Origin: Nitrospiraceae bacterium
GTDB lineage: Bacteria; Nitrospirota; Nitrospiria; Nitrospirales; Nitrospiraceae
Direction: 5' to 3'
Length of the DNA: 64,000 bases
NCBI GenBank assembly: GCA_019637075.1
Contig: JAHBWI010000002.1
Location: forward strand, 620,001-684,000
The position numbers and the translations under genes are program-made. The notes beneath the pieces are model-generated. The model was not told the DNA's origin, did not search any database, and saw only the letters and a program-made list of their open reading frames with translations. Shown one piece after another: positions 52,618-60,756 of this stretch. Numbering within the stretch: the stretch's first letter is position 1; every line of letters begins with the position of its first letter.

Positions 52618-53523
52618 ATGCATATCATGATTGCGGTGGACGGATCAGAGTTCTCCGAGTGGAGCGTGCAAATGCTCGAATCTCTGGCCAGCCGGCCTCC
52701 GGAGTTGGTCACCTTGCTGCATGTGATCGACAGCGCCTCCCTCAAAGCGGCCGCCCGCAAGCACCCTTCCGCCTCCAAGCATGCGCTTGCCGCGTTGGAA
52801 AAGGCCGGCGACCTATCGCTTCGCCGACTGGAGGGCCTGGCCCGTACCTCCTTGGCTCAAGCAGGGACCAAGCCCCACACGACGATCGACCAAGTGACGG
52901 CCCACGGTCCCATCGCCGAAACGATCAGTCTCCAGGCCAAAAAGAGAAAGGCCGATCTGCTGGTGTTGGGGTCACGCGGCCTGAGCGACATGGAAAGTTA
53001 CCTGCTGGGAAGCGTCTCCAGAAAGGCCAGCTTGCTCGCCCATTGCCCGGTGCTGGTCGTCAAACGCCCGATCAACAAGCTCCGTCGGGTGCTGTTCGCG
53101 GCCGACGGCTCAAAGTATTCGCAAGGCGCCTGCAGTTTTCTGTGCAAACGCTTCCTGCCGGACGCTACCCCGGTGACGGTGCTGTCCATTGCCGAACCGA
53201 CCGTCACGGAGTTGGCGACGCAGTACCTTTCGAAAGAACAGCTGGATCAGATCTCGACTCCGCAGCGTAGTGCCGCCGAACAGGTGGTGGCAAAGTTCCG
53301 TGAGCGGTTTATCGGCGAAGGCTACGAAGTACACACGGAGGTCCAGTTCGACCATCTGACCGATTCGATCCTGCAGGTAGCAAAGCTGACGAACAGCGAC
53401 CTGCTCGTGGCCGGCTCCCGTGGGCTGACCGGATCGGAGCGGCTCCGCCTGGGCAGCGTGTCGGAAACCCTGCTGAAGTACGCGCCCTGCTCGGTCCTCA
53501 TCGTGCGAGGATGGCGTGCCTGA
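52618..53523 (+). CDS. universal stress protein, tandem UspA domains
   Basis: 301 residues. Domain 1 opens MHIMIAVDGSEFSEWSVQML with loop VLGSRGLSDMESYLLGSVS; domain 2 opens LRRVLFAADGSKYSQGACSF with loop VAGSRGLTGSERLRLGSVSE. Both ATP sites look intact. ATG 52618 has GGAGG 7 nt upstream. Its stop lies inside the start of the P-type ATPase gene (8-bp overlap), so the two are translationally coupled, a strong functional link between Usp and ion pump. Confidence 0.93.
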   Translation: MHIMIAVDGSEFSEWSVQMLESLASRPPELVTLLHVIDSASLKAAARKHPSASKHALAALEKAGDLSLRRLEGLARTSLAQAGTKPHTTIDQVTAHGPIAETISLQAKKRKADLLVLGSRGLSDMESYLLGSVSRKASLLAHCPVLVVKRPINKLRRVLFAADGSKYSQGACSFLCKRFLPDATPVTVLSIAEPTVTELATQYLSKEQLDQISTPQRSAAEQVVAKFRERFIGEGYEVHTEVQFDHLTDSILQVAKLTNSDLLVAGSRGLTGSERLRLGSVSETLLKYAPCSVLIVRGWRA

Positions 53524-56347
53524 GGTGACACCCCAGGAGATCTGTCGGCTGATCCCGAGCCAGGTCTATCAAGCACTGGGGACGCTGCCGCAAGGGCTCA
53601 CTGCCGATCAGGTTCAACGACGGCTGTTGCAGTACGGCCCGAACAGCCTGCAAGAGCTACAAGCGCGGTCCCTGACTCGGCGGTTTCTCGAGCAGTTCAC
53701 CCATTTTCTCGCGTTGCTCCTCTGGGTCGCCGCCGCGCTGGCCTTCACGGCCGATTACCTCCATCCGGGCGAGGGCACGGCCACCTTGGGATGGGCCATC
53801 CTCGGGGTGATCCTCATCAACGCCGTGTTCGCCTTCCTTCAGGAATACAAGGCTGAACGGGCCCTCCACGCACTGCAGGAACTCCTGCCCACAAACGCTT
53901 GGGTGACGCGAAACGGGCAGCTGCAGCAGGTGTCCCGCCGTGACCTCGTACCGGGCGATCTGCTCATGCTCGAGGAGGGCGAACAGATTCCCGCCGACGC
54001 CCGCCTGATCGATGCGGTGGACCTGCGCGTCGACAATTCGCCCCTCACCGGCGAATCCAAACCGAAGCGGCGCGCCTCCGACCCGGTCACCGACGGCCAT
54101 CAGTTCGACCTCCTCAATCTGGTCTTCGCAGGCACCACCGTCCTCTCCGGCCACGGCCAAGCGGTCGTGTTCGCCACGGGACTCCAGACGGAATTCGGGC
54201 GCATCGCCCGCCTCACGACCACTGTGCAGCAGGGGTTGAGCCCGCTCCAGCAGGAGATCGTCAAGGTGACGCGCGTCGTCGCGGGGCTCTCCCTCGGTAT
54301 GGGGCTCCTGTTTTTTACGATCGGGGTCGGCATGGGACTTGGCTTTTGGACCAGCGCGATATTCGGGATCGGCATCATCGTGGCGAACGTGCCGGAAGGG
54401 CTCCTCCCGACCGTCACCCTGGCGCTCGCGATGGGCAGCCAGCGGATGGCGAAACGGAAGGCCCTCGTCAAGCACCTTCCCTCCGTCGAAACCCTGGGCT
54501 GTACGACGGTGATCTGCACCGACAAAACCGGCACGCTGACCGAAAACCGCATGCGGGTCGATCGACTGTATGTAGACGATCTTGCCATCGAGGCGCGGGA
54601 AGGTTGTCTGTTCGCGCGCAATCGGATGATCAGCGCGGCCGAGGCGGAGCGCTGGACCCCTCTGTTTGATGCCCTCGTTCACTGCAACAACGCCAAGCAG
54701 ACGCGTCGCGCCGATGGGCGCATCATCGTCTCCGGCGATCCGACCGAAACAGCGCTGTTGAACTTCGCCATGTCCCATGGGCTCATGCACCGGCCCCTCC
54801 TGCGCCGCATGGGGGAGTTGGCCTTCGATGCGGACCGCAAACGCATGACCACGCTGCATTGGAGCGAGGGCCACCTGTTGGCCTTTACCAAAGGCGCGCC
54901 CGAATCCTTGCTCCCGCTCTGCCGTCAGGTGCAGGGCCCGTCCGGAGCCTATGACCTGACGCCGGACGGCCGCAAAAAAATCCTGGCGCAAAGCCAAACC
55001 TATGCCCAACAGGCCTATCGTGTCCTCGCCGTCGCCATGAGGGAGATCAGGCAGTCTGTGGGGCAGTTGGACATCGAGACGGTTGAACAGTCCCTGACAT
55101 TTCTTGGCTTAGTCGCAATGATGGACCCGCCTCACCGCGAAGTGCCTCAGGCGATCACCACCTGCCGCCGCGCCGGCATCCGCGTGATCATGATCACCGG
55201 AGACCATCCGCTCACCGCCTTGGCCATCGCCAGACAAATCGGACTGGCGCCGCCCCAGACTCCCCAACGGCCGGGTCGGTTCGTGCCGGTCATCGAAGGG
55301 GCGCAGATCGATCGTCTGACCGACGACCAATTGAGCCAGATGCTTACGCCGACGACTGCCGACGAACCGGAACCCATCTTCGCGCGCATGGCGCCGCGGC
55401 ACAAACTCCGGATCGTGTCGACGCTGAAACATATGGGCGAGATCGTCGCGGTCACGGGCGATGGGGTGAACGATGCACCGGCCATGAAGCGGGCCGATGT
55501 CGGAATCGCCATGGGCGTGGCGGGCACCGACGTCGCCAAAGAAACCGCCTCGATGATCTTGCTCGACGACAACTTCGCCACGATCGTCAACGCCATCGAG
55601 GAGGGCCGGACGGTCTACAACAACATACGCAAGTTCGTAACCTACGTGCTTGCAAGCAACGTCCCGGAGGTTGTCCCCTATCTCGGCTTCGGCCTCTCCT
55701 CGATGCCGTTGGCGTTGACGGTGCCTCAAATTCTTGCGGTCGACCTGGGTACTGATATGGTGCCGGCATTGGCGCTCGGCGCGGAGAAGCCGCACGCAGG
55801 CATCATGGACGAGCCGCCGCGTCCGAAAAGCGAGCGTCTGCTGAGTGCCGACGTACTACTGCGAGCCTATGCCTTTCTGGGACTGATTGAGGCCGGGATT
55901 GCTATGGGTGGGTTCTTTCTCTATCTCTACGCCAACGGATGGACGTGGCGCACGCCGCTCGACTGGAGCGATCCGCTGTACAAGGAGGCTACCACCGTCA
56001 CCTTCACGGCCATCGTAGCGGCACAGATGGCCAACGTCTTCGCCTGCCGATCCGATCGAACGTCGATCTTCAAACTCGGGTGGGGGAGCAACCCGTTGAT
56101 CCTGGTCGGCGTGGCCGTCGAACTGGCGATCTTGCTGCTCATTACCTACACTCCGATTGGTCATTTGGTTTTCAGCACGGCTCCATTGCCCGGCTGGATC
56201 TTCTGGCCGATTACCTTGGGAGCTCTCCTGCTGTTGGCTGCCGAGGAGTTGCGCAAGCTCGTTGCCGCGCACCTGCGCCGAAACGGCAGTTTTACTCCCC
56301 GCTGGACCGCACCCCCTCCGCAGCAACACCTGCATTCATCCGTTTAG
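53516..56347 (+). CDS. P2C-like cation ATPase (Na+/K+-ATPase-like)
   Basis: 943-residue P-type ATPase with GTG start. Phosphorylated D336 is in CTDKTGTLTENRM; TGES and [14 protein letters not shown] are present. M4 reads VANVPEGLLPTVTLALAMGS and M6 reads VDLGTDMVPALALGAEKP, the forms seen in Na+/K+- and H+/K+-ATPases, unlike the P2A pump at 10.5 kb. It probably exports Na+ or another monovalent cation, without a beta subunit. Coupled to the upstream USP gene. Confidence 0.93.
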   Translation: MPEVTPQEICRLIPSQVYQALGTLPQGLTADQVQRRLLQYGPNSLQELQARSLTRRFLEQFTHFLALLLWVAAALAFTADYLHPGEGTATLGWAILGVILINAVFAFLQEYKAERALHALQELLPTNAWVTRNGQLQQVSRRDLVPGDLLMLEEGEQIPADARLIDAVDLRVDNSPLTGESKPKRRASDPVTDGHQFDLLNLVFAGTTVLSGHGQAVVFATGLQTEFGRIARLTTTVQQGLSPLQQEIVKVTRVVAGLSLGMGLLFFTIGVGMGLGFWTSAIFGIGIIVANVPEGLLPTVTLALAMGSQRMAKRKALVKHLPSVETLGCTTVICTDKTGTLTENRMRVDRLYVDDLAIEAREGCLFARNRMISAAEAERWTPLFDALVHCNNAKQTRRADGRIIVSGDPTETALLNFAMSHGLMHRPLLRRMGELAFDADRKRMTTLHWSEGHLLAFTKGAPESLLPLCRQVQGPSGAYDLTPDGRKKILAQSQTYAQQAYRVLAVAMREIRQSVGQLDIETVEQSLTFLGLVAMMDPPHREVPQAITTCRRAGIRVIMITGDHPLTALAIARQIGLAPPQTPQRPGRFVPVIEGAQIDRLTDDQLSQMLTPTTADEPEPIFARMAPRHKLRIVSTLKHMGEIVAVTGDGVNDAPAMKRADVGIAMGVAGTDVAKETASMILLDDNFATIVNAIEEGRTVYNNIRKFVTYVLASNVPEVVPYLGFGLSSMPLALTVPQILAVDLGTDMVPALALGAEKPHAGIMDEPPRPKSERLLSADVLLRAYAFLGLIEAGIAMGGFFLYLYANGWTWRTPLDWSDPLYKEATTVTFTAIVAAQMANVFACRSDRTSIFKLGWGSNPLILVGVAVELAILLLITYTPIGHLVFSTAPLPGWIFWPITLGALLLLAAEELRKLVAAHLRRNGSFTPRWTAPPPQQHLHSSV

Positions 56348-56386
56348 CACATCGATATCTCCTAGGCCGGCAAGGCTGGAACCGCG

Positions 56387-56974
56387 TCAGCGACCGGCCC
56401 GCCCCAGACTGCGCAGAGTGTCGAGCCATGCCATCCGCTGCGCTTCGGTGAGGGTTTCAATGTTTCCAATGACCGTACTCTTCACCGGCGCAAAACCCAC
56501 GAACTCCAGAATGTTGCGTTTGAAACTCCTCAGGCTGTGGGCGAGAAAAAACCACTGATATAAAATCGCCGGCATCCCCATCGTGACGACGATCCTGGCG
56601 GATTTTCCCGTCATCAGCTTCTTGGGGCTAGCACCAGACTGTTGATGCTCGAACGCGAAACCAGGACGAAGCAGTTGTTCGAAGAACGCCTTGAGCAGCG
56701 CGGGCATGGAGCCCAGCCAGAGCGGATACACGATCACGAGGTGGTCGGCCCATCGCACATCGTCCTGCGCATGACGAATCGCATCGGGCGGCACCCCCTC
56801 CTCGAATTCGGCCTTCGTCCGCAGAATCGGAAAGTTCATCGCGGCCACGTCGATCCGCCGCACCTCGTGGCCGCCGTCTCTGGCGCCGTTCGCGTATTCA
56901 TCGGCCAAGGCATGGCCGAAATGGCGCACCGACCCATCAGGATTACCCTGGATGATCGTGATGTGCTTACTCAT
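56387..56974 (-). CDS. NAD(P)H quinone oxidoreductase, flavodoxin-like fold
   Basis: 195 residues of the MdaB/KefF/Lot6-type family. ITIIQGNPDGSVRHFGHALA is the flavin-phosphate segment, WADHLVIVYPLWLGSMPALL the FMN-isoalloxazine block, and KSARIVVTMGMPAILYQWFF the third. It would reduce quinones by two electrons to avoid radical formation. ATG 56974 begins the fold; a frame to 57037 is open but crosses a hairpin. It converges on the ATPase gene. Confidence 0.88.
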   Translation of the reverse strand: MSKHITIIQGNPDGSVRHFGHALADEYANGARDGGHEVRRIDVAAMNFPILRTKAEFEEGVPPDAIRHAQDDVRWADHLVIVYPLWLGSMPALLKAFFEQLLRPGFAFEHQQSGASPKKLMTGKSARIVVTMGMPAILYQWFFLAHSLRSFKRNILEFVGFAPVKSTVIGNIETLTEAQRMAWLDTLRSLGRAGR

Positions 56975-57004
56975 GGACGGCGAACTGCGCCAGCCTGTCG
57001 GGCT

Positions 57005-57032
57005 CCGCCGATCCCGATTTCGGAATCGGCGG
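57005..57032. terminator. 12-bp hairpin downstream of hsp20
   Basis: CCGCCGAT (57005-57012) pairs with ATCGGCGG (57025-57032), and the inner CCGA/TCGG pairs extend the stem around a two-base loop, with one c:a mismatch. It probably ends the hsp20 transcript before the quinone reductase gene; no T-run. Confidence 0.55.
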
Positions 57033-57115
57033 ACCACAGCCGAAGAGCGAAGTGAGTGGCAGCAGCCCCATCGCCAGGACCATCCCTCGCATGGCTGTCA
57101 GGCGCCCTCAGCGAG

Positions 57116-57634
57116 CTAGTCGATCTTGATCGTGACGGATTTTCTCTTGGCCTCATCCGTCTTCTGGCAGCGAATTTCCAACACACCGTCCTTGAACGAT
57201 GCCTTGACCGCATCGCCCTTCACTTCGCAGGGGAGCTGTACGCTCCGAGCAAAGGAGCCATAGGACCGCTCGCGTCGGTAGTAGTCCTTCTCCTTCACTT
57301 CTTCCGCCTGCTTCTTTTCTCCCTTGATGGTGAGCATATCCCCGGACATCGACACCTGAATGTCTTCCTTGCTCATACCGGGAATGTCGGCTTTTACAAC
57401 GATCTCATCCTTTTCTTCATACAAGTCCAGCGAAGGCATCCGGAGTGACAGAGTGGGAAGCCCCAGGCGCTCCTTCCCGAATATCCCCGCCATGCCGGGA
57501 AACCGACCGCCCCAAATGTCGTCGACCATCCGTTCGAACAGCCGTTCCATCTCGCTCAGCCTCGATGCAATCGGTCTGCTTTCCTGCACCGCCAGTGCCT
57601 TGCCTTCCTTTTCGCTCATCGCTTCCTTGGCCAT
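57116..57634 (-). CDS. small heat-shock protein (Hsp20/alpha-crystallin)
   Basis: 172-residue holdase chaperone. A variable N-arm includes RLSEMERLFERMVDDIWGG, followed by the alpha-crystallin domain (MPSLDLYEEKDEIVVKADIP, then KEDIQVSMSGDMLTIKGEKK and RSYGSFARSVQLP) and a short tail SVTIKID without a clear I-x-I. ATG 57634 has AAGGAGGGCACG upstream. A sigma-54 promoter lies about 140 bp upstream. Comparable to hspX among dormancy genes. Confidence 0.94.
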   Translation of the reverse strand: MAKEAMSEKEGKALAVQESRPIASRLSEMERLFERMVDDIWGGRFPGMAGIFGKERLGLPTLSLRMPSLDLYEEKDEIVVKADIPGMSKEDIQVSMSGDMLTIKGEKKQAEEVKEKDYYRRERSYGSFARSVQLPCEVKGDAVKASFKDGVLEIRCQKTDEAKRKSVTIKID

Positions 57635-57775
57635 GACGTGCCCTCCTTGATGATGAGGTGATGGGTTTTCTTCGCGGAATTCACGGTCCGTCGAAGACTG
57701 ATCCGGTGGCATCGTTCCCGAACCGGGCTCGACAGAGCAACGCTCCCAGACGGCGACGCCTTGCTCAATTGCCTG

Positions 57776-57791
57776 CGCAAGGGATGTGCCA
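57776..57791 (-). promoter_or_regulatory. sigma-54 promoter of hsp20
   Basis: Minus-strand TGGCACATCCCTTGCG has the full TGGCAC and TTGC boxes with GG-N10-GC. Expected start near 57765, giving a leader of about 130 nt. No sigma-32-type promoter or CIRCE element was seen. Confidence 0.75.
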
Positions 57792-57865
57792 CTCACACGA
57801 GGCCATTAACTTGGCGAAAGATCACGCTGCAATTCTGTCGATCTGTCCTGACTTCCGATCGCGCC

Positions 57866-57882
57866 TGCGGAACAATTCCGCA
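57866..57882. promoter_or_regulatory. perfect palindrome upstream of hsp20 sigma-54 promoter
   Basis: TGCGGAA-CAA-TTCCGCA, perfect 7-bp arms with a 3-bp centre, lies 75 bp upstream of the promoter, the normal distance for an enhancer-binding protein site. Confidence 0.55.
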
Positions 57883-58181
57883 ATCAATGTTCGGGCATGA
57901 TGCATAAGGCCACAGTAGACGGGCCGCTCCTCCCATGCTTCGAGGAAATAAAGCCAGCTTGATGGGAAGTCTCGTGATCGGCTGGAGGAACCGGAGTCAG
58001 AATGCCATGCGCGCGGCTAGGCCGGAGCGACGAACCGGGGCGGCGCGACAGATTCGGCGGCCATCACCAGACAAGAGTCGGATCGAGCGACGGAGCGTCG
58101 CACCGAGATAGTCCAGTATTGATCGTGAGGGACGAAGTCCGCGATACGTTACCGCAGCGAGAGAGCAATGCTCCTCACGCA

Positions 58182-58367
58182 TCAGGCGGAATGGGCGGGG
58201 GTCGCACCGATTTCTTCCTCTTCAATGATCGCTCCGCACTCCAGACAGCGAAAGCGGGAAGTCGCTTTCCCGTCCTCGGTGCACACGCGATCAATGAGTC
58301 GTCTATGGCAACAGGGTGGATAGTGAACAGCAGGCCCAGCAGGCGGGTTTGTCGGAGAAGGGCGCAT
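58182..58367 (-). CDS. small cysteine-rich protein
   Basis: 61 residues starting MRPSPTNPPAGPAVHYPPCC and ending in GATPAHSA. Cysteines occur as CCHRRLIDRVC and RCLECG, suggesting a small zinc- or redox-type knuckle. A strong Shine-Dalgarno (GTGGAGG) sits 5 nt before ATG 58367, which is the best evidence that it is real. No family recognised. It is divergent from the DUF2934 gene. Confidence 0.55.
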   Translation of the reverse strand: MRPSPTNPPAGPAVHYPPCCHRRLIDRVCTEDGKATSRFRCLECGAIIEEEEIGATPAHSA

Positions 58368-58930
58368 CGGAACCTCCACAGATCGGATGGTGACTCGATC
58401 TCCCCAGTCGCAACCAAGCGGACCATACCAAAACCGTGAATGTTTTGCACTAGGTATCCGCCCCTCCTCATTGCCCCAAAATTTCCGACACCATCGCTAT
58501 GGGCCGGCACGGATATCCCCTCAATATGTTGTGGAAAGAACGATCTATCCGCCAGTATTCACCCTAGGTCCAGCGCCTGCACAGGCACAGATGAATTTTT
58601 CATTTTGTCTTTTGCCGCACATGAGACACAATCACATACACGCGCAATGCGCAACGCATGACCATCCGAGCCACACCTGCGCCATCGTGCATGATACTTG
58701 CGAGATGTTCAGACGCGCGCCAGCGAGGTCCCTCACGACACGCCGACATTGGTCCCACGGATAACCTCGCAGCGAGAGCGGCGTACCCATCTATTGACCC
58801 TGTGCTGACGTGCATGAAAAGCCGCTCGTGTAGCGAAGAGAAGCGGGCTGCACGGACAGGCCGCACTCCACAACGATTGTCGAGACGTGCCGGAATTTAC
58901 GATCCCGTTTTTCACCAGGAGGTATCACTC
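58368..58930. other. spacer without recognised genes
   Basis: 563 bp, visibly less GC-rich than its surroundings around 58430-58660. Short open frames have no ribosome-binding sites or family motifs. No sigma-54 promoter match better than three mismatches was found. Confidence 0.5.
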
Positions 58931-59212
58931 ATGGAACGCCCAGACCTTCCCCGCGAACCGAAACGACGTACGCCCCGAAACTCGAACAAGAAGAGCACGC
59001 AGTCAGCCAAACCCAGAGGATCGAAACCGAAGACAGAGAAGCTGATTCTCGCCACGCCCACTACAGACACGTCGCCTCCCGTCGAGCTTCATGCTAAGAT
59101 CGCGCGTCGTGCGTATGAACTGTACGCCGAACGCGGCTATCGCGACGGCCATGCCGAGGAGGATTGGCTGGAAGCCGAGCAGGAGATCCTGAACGGGCTT
59201 GAGCGATCCTGA
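58931..59212 (+). CDS. DUF2934 protein, second copy
   Basis: 93 residues. The first half is basic and disordered (PRNSNKKSTQSAKPRGSKPK), and the second holds the DUF2934 core KIARRAYELYAERGYRDGHA followed by DWLEAEQEIL. AGGAGG stands 8 nt before the ATG. It is longer in the tail than the 36146 copy, and the cores are clearly related (KAYDLWQERG versus RAYELYAERG). Function unknown. Confidence 0.82.
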   Translation: MERPDLPREPKRRTPRNSNKKSTQSAKPRGSKPKTEKLILATPTTDTSPPVELHAKIARRAYELYAERGYRDGHAEEDWLEAEQEILNGLERS

Positions 59213-59248
59213 AGACTTCGCACTCGGCGGAAAGGAAACCTCACGCAC

Positions 59249-59671
59249 ATGAACACCATCCTCGCCGTCGCGAGCCTACAGGCCATTCTCATCAGCGGCA
59301 TCGCATTGGGACATGCTGAACAAGGGAGCGCCCTTCGCGGCGACGCCGTGAAGGGGCGCGAGGTGTTCAACGGCAAAGGCATCTGTCATTACTGCCACGG
59401 TACCGATGGGTTTTCGGATCGTCGACCTCAGCTAGCCCCGGACACGAAGGCTGTCATCGACCGGCTGAGTCCGCCGCCGGCAAACCTTCGCAAGCCGGAG
59501 CAACTGCAGCTCAAAGATGACAAGGCTCGGTTCCAAGCAATCAGGGAAGGCCATCCCGGTAGCGCCATGCTTCCCGACAAGAATCTCACCGACGAGGAGA
59601 TCAAAAACCTCCTCGCCTATCTGGCGGCGCTCAGAAAGAACGCCCCGTTGCCCGGCCGAAATCCCTATTGA
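59249..59671 (+). CDS. periplasmic monohaem cytochrome c
   Basis: 140 residues, signal peptide about 1-23. The haem motif CHYCH is at 46-50, in NGKGICHYCHGTDG. The methionine in GSAMLPDKNLTDEE is the likely sixth ligand. A proline-rich insertion (DRLSPPPANLRKPEQL) separates them. It converges on the 3'-phosphoesterase gene with 7 bp between. Probably an electron carrier. Confidence 0.87.
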   Translation: MNTILAVASLQAILISGIALGHAEQGSALRGDAVKGREVFNGKGICHYCHGTDGFSDRRPQLAPDTKAVIDRLSPPPANLRKPEQLQLKDDKARFQAIREGHPGSAMLPDKNLTDEEIKNLLAYLAALRKNAPLPGRNPY

Positions 59672-59678
59672 CGGGGAC

Positions 59679-60221
59679 TCAACAACGCCCACGCGGCGCC
59701 CACAGCCCAATCGCGGCTGCCTCTGCTATCTCCTCGATGGTTCGTCCCGTCAGCACGGATTCCTGGTACTCGGCCGTCACGTCGGAACCAGGTCTGGCGG
59801 CCGCATCGCGCCGTTTGATCAGCAACCACTCGCCCGGCTTGCCCTTCATTTCCACCAACGTGAATTTCCCCTCCAACCGCCGCCCATGAAGATGGAACGC
59901 GATCTCGCCCGCCTCAAGCATCTGACCGGCCGAGACACCGAGCATCACACCGGTTACCGGTTCGAACCATCCTCGATCCCACACTAAGACCGGACCGGCG
60001 CCATACTGCCCTTCTTCAATCACCCCTTCAAAATCGGCATAGCTCAACTCATGGTCCTCGACCTGAACGGCTAGCCTCTTGCCCCTTGGATCCATCGACG
60101 GCCCCTTCGGGATCGCCCAGGATTTCAGGACACCGTCGATTTCCAGACGGAAATCGTAGTGCAGCCGCGAAGCGTGGTGCTTTTGCACGAGAAACATCGG
60201 CCTTGTTCTACTCGTCGCCAC
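59679..60221 (-). CDS. stand-alone LigD-type 3'-phosphoesterase
   Basis: 180 residues equal to the phosphoesterase domain of bacterial LigD, which trims 3' ends in non-homologous end joining. Motif VQKHHASRLHYDFRLEIDG carries catalytic His/Arg/Asp residues, and DFEGVIEEGQYGAG and GEWLLIKRRD follow. No polymerase or ligase domain is attached and no Ku gene is near. Start: GTG 60221 (with GGAGG close upstream) or ATG 60197. Confidence 0.87.
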   Translation of the reverse strand: MATSRTRPMFLVQKHHASRLHYDFRLEIDGVLKSWAIPKGPSMDPRGKRLAVQVEDHELSYADFEGVIEEGQYGAGPVLVWDRGWFEPVTGVMLGVSAGQMLEAGEIAFHLHGRRLEGKFTLVEMKGKPGEWLLIKRRDAAARPGSDVTAEYQESVLTGRTIEEIAEAAAIGLWAPRGRC

Positions 60222-60239
60222 TCTCCTCCCCCATCTCGT

Positions 60240-60728
60240 TCAGGCCTTGTAGCCGAATCGCCGCAAGAGCGCTTTGCGCTCGGCAATGTCTGCGTCCTGT
60301 TCGATTCCCTTCGGACGCTCACCGTCCACGACACCCATAATGCCCCGCCCCAACCGCGTCTCCGCCAGAATTACCTCCACGGTGTTGGCGGTGGCGCAAA
60401 ACACTCCGCAGATCTCGGGCACCTGTCTCAACGCCGGCAATACGTTGATGGGATAGCACTCTCGCAAAAAGATGATGAAGCTATGTCCCGCTCCGATGGC
60501 CTGGGCATTGCTCCGCGCCAAAGCTGTAAGTTCCTGGTCCGTCCCGCTCCAACGGACCAGGCAGGAGCCGGAAGCCTCACAAAATGCCAGCCCGAATTTG
60601 ATCCCCGGCACTGCCGTCACCAGGGCCTCATGCACATCCTCGACCGTCTTGATGAAATGCGCCTGGCCGAGAATGACGTTAACCTCCTCGGGCTTTTGGA
60701 TCGAGACCGCTGTCAGATTCAGAGCCAT
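60240..60728 (-). CDS. adenosine-specific kinase family protein (DUF355)
   Basis: 162-residue protein of the compact adenosine kinase-like family (PF04008), described in archaea and some bacteria. Recognised blocks: PEEVNVILGQAHFIKTVEDV, FGLAFCEASGSCLVRWSGTD, AIGAGHSFIIFL and CATANTVEVILAET. It may phosphorylate adenosine or bind AMP. AAGGAG precedes ATG 60728. It lies between a USP gene and the phosphoesterase, all reading left. Confidence 0.9.
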   Translation of the reverse strand: MALNLTAVSIQKPEEVNVILGQAHFIKTVEDVHEALVTAVPGIKFGLAFCEASGSCLVRWSGTDQELTALARSNAQAIGAGHSFIIFLRECYPINVLPALRQVPEICGVFCATANTVEVILAETRLGRGIMGVVDGERPKGIEQDADIAERKALLRRFGYKA

Positions 60729-60756
60729 ACCTGCTCACTCCTTCGATTGCATTGCT

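Larger units (their letters stand above)
57635..58181. promoter_or_regulatory. hsp20 upstream control region
   Basis: 547 bp without a convincing gene. The left third is the hsp20 leader, then the sigma-54 promoter (57776-57791) and the palindrome at 57866-57882. The remainder up to 58181 shows no recognised element. Confidence 0.5.

Noticed and set aside
53657-55009. 450-codon open frame antisense to the P2C ATPase
   Set aside because: High-GC shadow frame: no ribosome-binding site, no family motif, composition rich in R, G, H and E, and fully inside a clear ATPase gene.
57658-57900. 80-codon plus-strand ORF upstream of hsp20
   Set aside because: It overlaps the sigma-54 promoter and hsp20 leader and has no homology signal or ribosome-binding site.
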